Below are positions 7,216 to 13,107 of a DNA stretch of 15,403 nucleotides, in pieces. The notes beneath the pieces are model-generated. The model was not told where the DNA came from and searched no databases. It worked only from the letters and a program-made list of their open reading frames with translations. Made by a program: the position numbers and the translations under genes. The stretch is from Desulfobacterales bacterium. Its GTDB lineage: Bacteria > Desulfobacterota > Desulfobacteria > Desulfobacterales > JASFBJ01. Each line of letters begins with the position of its first letter. Position 1 is the first letter of the stretch. Where the stretch lies: the NCBI GenBank assembly GCA_030149585.1, contig JASFBJ010000049.1, forward strand, positions 1 through 15,403. The letters run 5' to 3'.

Positions 7216-8571
7216 TTATTCCAGGTCCACAAGTACCAAATAAGCAGGCCCCTTTGCCAAATTTTTAATTTTCACCTTATTTTTTTTGGAAATAGTTATT
7301 GAATCCCCAATCTTTAAAATTATTTTTTTATCAGCAGTGATTTCAACAAGACCCTGAGTGAGCACTATATGCAACTTTGATCCCTGAAAAGCAATATCAT
7401 CGCACATAAGGCCCTTATAAATTTTAAGACGACTCACCCGCGAGTCATTTCTTTCTTCAATCAAGCAAAGAGAGCCCCAGCTATGCTGGATAGTTGGGTG
7501 GTTATGGCACTCCTTTCGTCCCAGCTTTTTCAGATCAGCCACAATCATTTTAACATCTCTGCTGTTGGCCAGATCTGAAATAAAAACCGAGTCTGGGGTT
7601 TCCACCACTGCCAGATTAGACACCTGATTGGTGGCAATCAATCTTTTATAACCTTTTATAAAGCAGTTATTAGTGTTTTTGGTAATTATATCGCCGTCAA
7701 GCACATTTTTATTTTTATCTTTAGGTAAAAAATCATATAATGACTTCCATGACCCAATATCACTCCAGCCAAAATCAGAAGGCAATATCGCCCCTTTCCG
7801 GGTATGTTCCATGATGGCGTAATCTATCGAAATATTAGGCAGATTTTCATATCCTTTTTCAATCGCCAGGTTTCCCTGCCCCAGAAATGCCTGCATCTTT
7901 TCAAGCAACTCCGGCTGTAAGGCTGCAAATTCAGCAAGCATTATCGAAGCCTTAAAGGCAAACATTCCGCTATTCCAGAAAAAAGTTCCAGCCTCAAGAT
8001 ATTTTTTGGCAGTGGGCTGGTCAGGTTTTTCAACAAAACGTTTTAAGGTTAAAGCTTTGTTTCCAATCTTATCCCCGCCTTCTACATATCCATAACCGGT
8101 TTCCGGGTAGTCGGGTTTAATCCCAAAAGTAATAATATATCCTTTATCTGCAAGATCAACTGCTCTAATAAGATCCTGCTGAAAACAAGCCTCATCTTGA
8201 ATAACATGATCAGCCGGAAAAACAGAGATAATCGCATCGGTTTCTTCCTTTAAAATCAACAATAAAGCCATCAGGATAGCCGGAGCAGTATTGCGTCCGC
8301 AAGGTTCTTGGAATATTTTGCCGATAGAGGAAAGATTAATTTCTTCCATTTGCCTGGCTATTTCGTGATAATGTTTTTTGCCGCAGACAATTCTTATTTT
8401 ATCTCTGTTAAGGATCGGGGAGATGCGGTTTATGGTATTTTGCACCAATGAAACATCTCCAATAAATCTTACCAGCTGCTTTGGATAGAGCTCTCTGGAG
8501 ATCGGCCAAAGTCTTGTTCCTGTTCCACCTGCCAGCAAAACAGAATATACGCTGAGTTTCTCATCATGCAT
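7216..8571 (-). CDS. manC: Mannose-1-phosphate guanylyltransferase (GDP-mannose pyrophosphorylase) with degenerate C-terminal cupin
   Basis: Makes GDP-mannose from mannose-1-phosphate and GTP for polysaccharide or LPS synthesis. The N-terminal nucleotidyltransferase signature is intact (GGTGTRLWPISR at 15-26, PKQ at 30-32), as are PADH (119-122), FVEKP (179-183), WNSGMF (199-204) and GWSDIGSW (268-275). The C-terminal region (about 365-451) aligns with the type II phosphomannose isomerase cupin through WGSL (365-368) and the beta-strand pattern, but the metal-binding QxHxHRxEHW motif and the later GxxHR are missing. In their place stand the stretches around 390-405 and 425-436, with no matching histidines. 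I therefore call it a monofunctional guanylyltransferase. The 451 residues are slightly short for the bifunctional type. ATG at 8571 has AGGAG 8 bases upstream. It is the first gene of the minus-strand operon. Confidence 0.92.
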   Translation of the reverse strand: MHDEKLSVYSVLLAGGTGTRLWPISRELYPKQLVRFIGDVSLVQNTINRISPILNRDKIRIVCGKKHYHEIARQMEEINLSSIGKIFQEPCGRNTAPAILMALLLILKEETDAIISVFPADHVIQDEACFQQDLIRAVDLADKGYIITFGIKPDYPETGYGYVEGGDKIGNKALTLKRFVEKPDQPTAKKYLEAGTFFWNSGMFAFKASIMLAEFAALQPELLEKMQAFLGQGNLAIEKGYENLPNISIDYAIMEHTRKGAILPSDFGWSDIGSWKSLYDFLPKDKNKNVLDGDIITKNTNNCFIKGYKRLIATNQVSNLAVVETPDSVFISDLANSRDVKMIVADLKKLGRKECHNHPTIQHSWGSLCLIEERNDSRVSRLKIYKGLMCDDIAFQGSKLHIVLTQGLVEITADKKIILKIGDSITISKKNKVKIKNLAKGPAYLVLVDLE

Positions 8572-8589
8572 TTTGATTTCTCCTGAAGA

Positions 8590-8737
8590 AAATGGGGCAA
8601 ATTTGCTATTGGCCCTTATTAATGCTGTTTTATTATATCATTGGGAATACACGCTGTTCAAATGCATCATGCAATTTGAAATACTTGCATCAGGTGTTTG
8701 TGTCTTTTATGGGTCAATAGTAGATTTGGCCCCATTT
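8590..8737. repeat. 148-bp imperfect palindromic element upstream of manC (MITE-like)
   Basis: The ends form an imperfect inverted repeat of about 29 bp: 9 bp pair perfectly (8590-8598 with 8729-8737), and after one bulge about 16 of the next 20 positions pair down to 8618 and 8708. A second, nearly concentric inverted repeat lies in the middle (8657-8667 with 8669-8680). The 8-mer TTTGATTT occurs just outside both ends (8572-8579 and 8745-8752) and could be a target-site duplication, although it is AT-rich and not immediately adjacent. No protein is encoded. It may be a non-autonomous mobile element or a structured leader. Confidence 0.6.
8632..8661 (-). promoter_or_regulatory. Candidate sigma-70 extended -10 promoter inside the palindromic element, reading into manC
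   Basis: On the minus strand, TTGAAC (8661-8656) is followed by an 18-bp spacer and a perfect TATAAT (8637-8632) preceded by TGA, which makes an extended -10. It would give a leader of about 50 nt before manC. It lies within the 8590-8737 element. Confidence 0.5.
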
Positions 8738-8758
8738 GCTCCTCTTTGATTTATTATC

Positions 8759-8786
8759 AATATACAAAATTCAATGCAATTGTCAA
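8759..8786 (-). promoter_or_regulatory. Candidate sigma-70 promoter for the manC operon
   Basis: On the minus strand, a perfect -35 TTGACA (8786-8781), a 16-bp spacer and TATATT (8764-8759) lie just upstream of the palindromic element. Transcription from about 8752 would give a leader of roughly 180 nt that contains the whole 148-bp element. Confidence 0.55.
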
Positions 8787-8829
8787 TGAGTAAGGGGCAC
8801 GGTAAATTTGTTCTAATTTTTAAGCTTTT

Positions 8830-8904
8830 GATGCGAAACGGCTATTCCTCGTCATTTTTAAATAATCCAAGACCATACGCGAGGTCATTAATAGTTGTCG
8901 CATC
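8830..8904. repeat. Interrupted hairpin (nested inverted repeats) in the gene-free region
   Basis: Three blocks pair in register: GATGCGA (8830-8836) with TCGCATC (8898-8904), CTATT (8842-8846) with AATAG (8890-8894), and CCTCG (8847-8851) with CGAGG (8880-8884). That gives 17 bp of stem with two internal loops and a 28-nt apical loop. No family is recognised, and I see no convincing protein across 8755-8922. Confidence 0.4.
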
Positions 8905-8922
8905 TTTTGCGAGACATTTTGA

Positions 8923-9306
8923 ACTCCCTTACTTTCAAAAAATTTCCAAGGTCATAAAACTGCAAAAAAACAAATGAAAAAATTTGGAGCCATGTTGTCT
9001 TTCGAGTTGGATGACCTGAAAAATGAAACAAATAGTTTTTTATCACGATTACAACATATTCATACCGCTGTGAGCTTGGGAGGAGTCGAGACTATCATTT
9101 GCTCACCAGCCCAAACATCTCATGTAAAATTGTCGGTTAATGAGCGGAAAAGAGTAGGAATTTCTAATGCCCTATTGAGACTTTCGGTAGGAATAGTACA
9201 TGTTGATGATTTGATCGCAGATATTGAACAGGCATTGACGGATAATAGTATATTAATTTACCATTATCAGGGATCATGTTGGATGTTTATAGCGTTGGCA
9301 TCCTAA
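8923..9306 (+). pseudogene. C-terminal fragment of a Cys/Met-metabolism PLP enzyme (cystathionine gamma-synthase / methionine gamma-lyase family)
   Basis: Only the last quarter of the enzyme is present. From about 8929 the reading frame gives a segment ending AKKQMKKFGAMLSFEL, matching the family pattern AKxQMxxFGAMLSFEL. It continues with AVSLGGVET, LLRLSVGI and VDDLIADIEQAL, the standard C-terminus. The arginine in LLRLSVGI, which binds the substrate carboxylate in active enzymes, is kept. The PLP-binding lysine domain and everything N-terminal to it are missing, and a stop lies in frame at 8920-8922. Homology ends about 9237; the frame then runs through unrelated sequence to a stop at 9306, so the native stop is lost too. 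No ribosome-binding site precedes the internal ATG at 8974. A decayed remnant is the best reading. Confidence 0.8.
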
Positions 9307-9326
9307 TTGTAGAATTTATTAAAAAG

Positions 9327-9350
9327 TTATTTTTGCGCGAGCCCTAAGCA
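9327..9350. repeat. 24-bp direct repeat, copy 1
   Basis: TTATTTTTGCGCGAGCCCTA plus AGCA. It matches the copy at 10048-10071 at 21 of 24 positions. It starts exactly where homology to the Y1 transposase stops, so it may mark a recombination or insertion boundary. Confidence 0.6.
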
Positions 9351-9495
9351 CCAAGGCAAAGCAGATTGTACCGGTGTCGTCAATTATTCCACCAAGACGA
9401 ACCAGGAAATTATTGCAGTCTGCATCATCTCTAAAAATTTTACAACGCTCAATACCACGCGCGATAATGTGATGCATGGCACCCGGCGCGTCTAT
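9346..9495 (-). pseudogene. N-terminal fragment of a REP-associated tyrosine (Y1, IS200-like) transposase
   Basis: Reading the minus strand from 9495 gives about 50 codons without a stop: IDAPGAMHHIIARGIER, then KIFRDDAD, FLVRLGGIIDDTGT and CFALVL. This is the characteristic N-terminus of TnpREP/RAYT proteins (PGAxHHVxARGIER...IFRDDxD...DTGTxCFAWAL). The catalytic HxH motif, normally in the next MPNHxH stretch, and the catalytic tyrosine are absent: homology stops at the 24-bp repeat and the frame ends at 9321-9319. The usual first few codons (M-A-R-x-x-R) are also missing, and a TAA stands in frame at 9498-9496. It is non-functional. Palindromes nearby (9787-9945) are the type of sequence such transposases mobilise. 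Confidence 0.8.
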
Positions 9496-9786
9496 TTATT
9501 GATTTTCTCAGCATTATTAAATCATAGCACAATAACCATTATTTAAAAACTATAAATGTAAAGGGCGTCCCCCGAAGTCCCACCGAAGTCCAAAATTTCT
9601 ACCACAGATATTCCATTACCACAACCTCTAAATGAAAAGAAAATAGCGTGCTGCTGGGTAAGCGGGGTATTGTTTGTTAATTTGGCGGGATATAGCAGCG
9701 GGATATTCCCAAATATAGCGTTACAGTATTTCGTCACCTATTTAGGGGTAAGGCGTTACACTTTTTGCATCTTAACAAATGTTAAC
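9496..9786. other. Gene-free stretch with short repeats
   Basis: I see no recognisable gene on either strand. It holds a 9-bp tandem pair CCGAAGTCC (9572-9580 and 9583-9591), two of three copies of GCGTTACA (9718-9725 and 9753-9760; the third is at 9839-9846), and a small palindrome TTAACA-AA-TGTTAA (9772-9785). A 64-codon minus-strand reading frame (9737-9543) has no family I know, and I do not count it as a gene. Confidence 0.5.
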
Positions 9787-9945
9787 TTAGGTCCCCGTAA
9801 ATAAATCCACACCTTGCTTGTCTGTTGGTTCGTCTACTGCGTTACATCCACCGGCACGTATCTCGATATGCGCCGGTGGATGTGCCTTGTAGACAAACCA
9901 ACATCCAGCGCAATTTTGTGGATTTATTTTTTTCCGTGACCCTAA
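9787..9945. repeat. 159-bp imperfect palindrome (REP/MITE-like)
   Basis: Three blocks pair in register: 9799-9811 with 9917-9929 (13 of 13), 9823-9837 with 9889-9903 (14 of 15) and 9844-9855 with 9872-9883 (12 of 12), around a 16-nt loop. The outermost bases also mirror each other loosely (TTAGGTCCCCG against the reverse complement TTAGGGTCACGG). The asymmetric stretches between the blocks form internal loops. This is a long hairpin of the kind seen in REP/BIME units or miniature inverted-repeat elements. It is non-coding as far as I can see. Confidence 0.75.
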
Positions 9946-10047
9946 TCTGATTAGATACCTGGGAATTTGAATAGGATACATAATTTGGGTTTCCAAACCA
10001 GCTGGAAAGGATGCAAGGCCGGTTGAATTGACGGTTAAAATATAAAA

Positions 10048-10071
10048 TTATTTTTGTGTGAGCCCTGAGCA
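10048..10071. repeat. 24-bp direct repeat, copy 2
   Basis: TTATTTTTGTGTGAGCCCTG plus AGCA, the same orientation as 9327-9350 with three transitions. Together the copies bracket a 721-bp unit that contains the transposase remnant and the long palindrome. Confidence 0.6.
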
Positions 10072-10134
10072 ATATAATGAGATCGAGTTTCTGAATTTAG
10101 ACTTAAAAAAACTTGACAGAGCAATTTTAATTTG

Positions 10135-10164
10135 TTAGGCATAGCGAAAAATTTTTGGTATACT
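10135..10164 (+). promoter_or_regulatory. Candidate promoter of the TonB-type operon
   Basis: An extended -10, TGGTATACT (10156-10164), stands about 70 bp before the first gene. The matching -35 (TTAGGC, 18-bp spacer) is weak. A perfect TTGACA lies further upstream at 10113-10118, but no good -10 sits at the right distance from it. I see no Fur-box-like 19-bp palindrome. Confidence 0.35.
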
Positions 10165-10231
10165 CTGATTTTCTTGATCTTCCTTATATTGCAATTTTTT
10201 TGTAAGACTAAGGTAAAAGGAGCGAAATAAG

Positions 10232-11086
10232 TTGAGCCCGAATAATAAAAAACCCGGTCTTATTATTAAGACGCAAAAACAGGCATTATCTTTAAATATT
10301 TGCAAAAAAATTTATTATGCTTTGACAATCTGCCTGATAATAAAATTGATAATGGAATTTTTTTTCCCAGGCTTTCAGGCAATAGCCGGCGATGAAGCCG
10401 GCAGGCTGCACCAGCAGGTCATTAAAACGATTGATAAAAGCCGTCTGACGCAGATCAAAAAAGATGATTGGGAAAAGAAAAAAACAGAGATTGCTTCACA
10501 CAAATCACCACTCCTGTCAGAAAAAGAACAGCTTGAAAAAGTTAAGACCTGCCTTGAAAAAGAACTCAAAATCCAAAATCTTGTTATTAATGAAGCTAAA
10601 CGTAAAATCAAGGAAGCCGAACTCATCCGCACCAACATACACTCATATTTAGAATCAGTTATTGACGAACTTGAAGAAAGCATAAAAAGAGGTCTTCCAT
10701 TTCTGGCTGATGAACGAAATGCCCGGATTTTGTCGATTAAAGAGACTCTTGAAAGGCCTGATAAAACAGATGCTGAAAAATATAGAAGGGTTATGGAAGC
10801 TCTTCAAATAGAAACTGAATACGGTCGCACAGTAGAAGTCTATTCTGAAATAATTAATCTTGATGGTCAATCCGTGCTGGTTGATATCTTAAGACTTGGC
10901 AGGCTCGCCCTTTATTGCCGGACACCGGATAAAAAAAAGACCGCATATTATGATAAAATTGAAAAAAAATGGCTGCTTTTTTCTAGAGGCAGCAGCCATG
11001 AGATCGGAAAGGCAATAGAAATGGCGCGTCATGAAAGAATAAGCGATCTTGCCAGACTGCCTATTGGAAGGATTATTATTAAATGA
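10232..11086 (+). CDS. DUF3450 periplasmic coiled-coil protein of a TonB2-type operon
   Basis: First gene of the operon. A long basic N-terminus is followed by a hydrophobic stretch (about 27-45) and a possible signal cleavage near QAIAG (49-53), so the rest should lie in the periplasm, either free or anchored. Residues about 60-150 are charged and helical, probably a coiled coil. Residues 154-284 carry the DUF3450 pattern: GLPFLADER (154-162), EALQIETEYG (189-198), DILRLGRLALY (218-228), W247 and a final LARLPIG (273-279). The start is TTG at 10232; AAGGAG (10217-10222) lies 9 bases upstream, and no better start precedes the hydrophobic stretch. The last 4 bases overlap the next gene. In Vibrio and Shewanella relatives this family is the first member of tonB2 clusters; its molecular role is unknown. 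Confidence 0.85.
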   Translation: MSPNNKKPGLIIKTQKQALSLNICKKIYYALTICLIIKLIMEFFFPGFQAIAGDEAGRLHQQVIKTIDKSRLTQIKKDDWEKKKTEIASHKSPLLSEKEQLEKVKTCLEKELKIQNLVINEAKRKIKEAELIRTNIHSYLESVIDELEESIKRGLPFLADERNARILSIKETLERPDKTDAEKYRRVMEALQIETEYGRTVEVYSEIINLDGQSVLVDILRLGRLALYCRTPDKKKTAYYDKIEKKWLLFSRGSSHEIGKAIEMARHERISDLARLPIGRIIIK

Positions 11087-12492
11087 GAGTTCTGCTTATA
11101 TCGATATTTATTATAATTATAGCAAGCCCGGCGCATTCTGAAGATATGCGGGATGCATCCATCAAGGCCTTGGCAGAGTATGAAAAAGTTGTGGCGGAAG
11201 CTAAAAAAAGTGAAACCCGAATCTTTCAAGACAGGCTGGCATTGGAAAAAGAAATTGCCCTGCTAAAAAATAAAATAAAAGTATTGAAAAGCAATATTTC
11301 AGCAGGGCAGCTATCCATGGAAAAAATGAAAGAAAAAGAAGTTAAATTAAATTCCCGTCAATTAGATAATAAAATGGATTTGCGTGAGATGAGCGGCGTT
11401 GTTCGCTCAATTACCAGAGATTTTCAAATAATAGTGCAACAATCTCATTTTACAGCTCATTTCCCGGATCGACTCGATGAATTAAAACCGCTTTTGAATA
11501 AAGAGCGCTTTCCTGGAATGAACGATCTTAAAAAACTCTCAAACCTTTTTTTTCAGGAAATGGAATTTTGCGGCGAAGTTGTTTTGCAAAAAGGGCAATA
11601 TCTGGATCGCTCTGGGACAAGGCAAACAGGTGATATTTTAACTGTCGGCAAGTTTACGGCAATGTACATGTCAGACAAAGAAGCTGGATTTTTAAAATAT
11701 CTTGAAAAAAGCCACACCTTTGCCTCACTTTCAGCTCTTCCATCCTGGTCTGTCGGGCGTAACCTGAAAAAGTACATGAACGGAGAGGTGGACGATATTA
11801 GCATTGATTTTTTAAATGGCGCGGCTTTAAGGCAGATCACCCATAAATTAACAATGACAGACAAAATTAAAAATGGCGGCCCAATTGTCTGGCCAATTCT
11901 GGCTATCGGCTTTTTTGCCTTTATAATAGTAATTGAACGCAGTGTTTTTTTAAGAAAGGTACACACAAATACTGATCTTATCATGGGAGAGGTAAACTCA
12001 CTGGCTCTAAAAGGCAAATGGGCTGAGTGTGAAAAGATCGTCAAAGATGTAAAAGGGCGACCGGTTTATAATGTTTTACGGGCAGCTCTGAGCGCACGGG
12101 CAGAAACCAGAGAAAATCTTGAAAGTATTTTACAGGAGGCAATATTAAAAGAATTCCCCAGACTCGAACGGTTTTTACCGGCCTTGAACGTCTTGGGAGC
12201 GGTTGCGCCGCTATTAGGGCTGCTTGGTACCGTGACCGGCATGATCAGCACTTTTCACGTAATTACCCTTTACGGAACCGGCGATCCGCGCATGATGTCG
12301 GGCGGTATTTCAGAAGCTATGGTGACAACCATGCTCGGCCTTGCTGTGGCTATTCCCATAATGCTGGCACATACTTTCCTGAATCGCCAGGTAGATCATA
12401 TTATCGGAGATATGGAAGAAAAGGCAGTTGCCATGACAAATATTATCCACCGTGAAATAATAATGGTTGATGAAAAAGAGCTGCAAAATTAG
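11083..12492 (+). CDS. TtpC-like MotA/TolQ/ExbB proton-channel protein with N-terminal periplasmic domain
   Basis: An ExbB-type membrane protein extended by about 260 residues. A signal peptide (about 1-19, cleavage near AHS) leads into a long coiled coil (25-105) and a folded segment (106-256). Then come the membrane part with TM1 at about 268-286, a cytoplasmic loop (287-368), and the channel helices at about 370-392 and 410-432. The proton-channel signature is APLLGLLGTVTGM (375-387), followed by GGISEAM (407-413). This layout matches TtpC of the Vibrio TonB2 system, an accessory protein needed for that TonB to work. The start ATG overlaps the stop of the DUF3450 gene (ATGA). Its folded periplasmic segment resembles the DUF3450 neighbour (see findings). 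Confidence 0.88.
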   Translation: MRVLLISIFIIIIASPAHSEDMRDASIKALAEYEKVVAEAKKSETRIFQDRLALEKEIALLKNKIKVLKSNISAGQLSMEKMKEKEVKLNSRQLDNKMDLREMSGVVRSITRDFQIIVQQSHFTAHFPDRLDELKPLLNKERFPGMNDLKKLSNLFFQEMEFCGEVVLQKGQYLDRSGTRQTGDILTVGKFTAMYMSDKEAGFLKYLEKSHTFASLSALPSWSVGRNLKKYMNGEVDDISIDFLNGAALRQITHKLTMTDKIKNGGPIVWPILAIGFFAFIIVIERSVFLRKVHTNTDLIMGEVNSLALKGKWAECEKIVKDVKGRPVYNVLRAALSARAETRENLESILQEAILKEFPRLERFLPALNVLGAVAPLLGLLGTVTGMISTFHVITLYGTGDPRMMSGGISEAMVTTMLGLAVAIPIMLAHTFLNRQVDHIIGDMEEKAVAMTNIIHREIIMVDEKELQN

Positions 12493-12503
12493 AGGCCAAA
12501 ACA

Positions 12504-13094
12504 GTGAAAGCCATATTAAACGCATACGAATATCTTAGTTCCGGCGGTATTATTATGATTCCTATTATTTTTTGTTCCCTTTGGATGTGGTGGCTTATCA
12601 GTCAGCGTCTTTTCTATTTCAGATATCTGAATAAAAATGATCTAAACTTGCACCAGGCAATGGAAATGCTCAGAAACGAATATGAACCAAAAAACAGAAA
12701 AGGTCTTTGTGCAGGGATTCTTATCGAATTTATATCTAAACAAACAAAGAATAAAAAATTGAATCAAAGTATTCTTGAGCTATGTATCATGAAAAAAAGA
12801 CCATTTATCAGGCGCTCAATTACGACTATTGCGGTACTGGCCGCGGTTGCGCCTCTTTTGGGGCTTTTGGGCACTGTAACCGGCATGATGTCAACCTTTG
12901 ACTCAATTTCTCTTTTTGGGACAGGTAATCCAAAGGCTATGGCAGGAGGCATTTCAGTGGCGATGATTACAACCCAAAGCGGTCTTTTAGCGGCAATTCC
13001 AGGTCTTTTTATGAGCAGTTTTTTGTCCCGCAGGGCAAATTCCATGGAAAATCGGCTTGATGAACTTGCTTTAATGATAAGCAGGAGTTTTTAG
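12504..13094 (+). CDS. exbB: ExbB-type proton channel subunit
   Basis: The main proton-channel subunit of the TonB motor in the inner membrane. A short N-terminus is followed by TM1 (about 15-33), a cytoplasmic loop, and the channel helices from about 107-130 and 147-170. The motif APLLGLLGTVTGM (115-127) and GGISVAMITTQ (147-157) are nearly identical to those in the preceding TtpC-like protein, so the two share an origin for this region. At 196 residues it has the usual length of ExbB2-type proteins. The start is GTG at 12504 with AGAGG 8 bases upstream; the gene begins 11 bp after the previous stop. The ExbD gene follows 13 bp later. Confidence 0.9.
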   Translation: MKAILNAYEYLSSGGIIMIPIIFCSLWMWWLISQRLFYFRYLNKNDLNLHQAMEMLRNEYEPKNRKGLCAGILIEFISKQTKNKKLNQSILELCIMKKRPFIRRSITTIAVLAAVAPLLGLLGTVTGMMSTFDSISLFGTGNPKAMAGGISVAMITTQSGLLAAIPGLFMSSFLSRRANSMENRLDELALMISRSF

Positions 13095-13107
13095 CAGGAG
13101 CTTATAA

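Noticed and set aside
8774..8977. A 67-codon plus-strand reading frame before the PLP-enzyme remnant
   Set aside because: No ribosome-binding site, no family I recognise, and it lies over a hairpin and the manC promoter; it is more likely non-coding repeat sequence.
9543..9737. A 64-codon minus-strand reading frame
   Set aside because: Low-information sequence in a repeat-rich region, with no recognisable motif.
9787..10072. Two overlapping minus-strand reading frames across the long palindrome
   Set aside because: They arise from the palindrome arms, which read open by chance in several frames; no protein features.
8590..10072. CRISPR array or other phage-defence locus in the gene-poor region
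   Set aside because: The repeats are few, unequal in spacing and mostly inverted; no regular direct-repeat/spacer pattern and no defence gene.
10113..10141. Perfect TTGACA upstream of the TonB-type operon as the main -35
   Set aside because: At 16-18 bp spacing only TTAGGC/TAGGCA-like sequences occur, which are poor -10 boxes; the TGGTATACT further on is too far away to pair with it.
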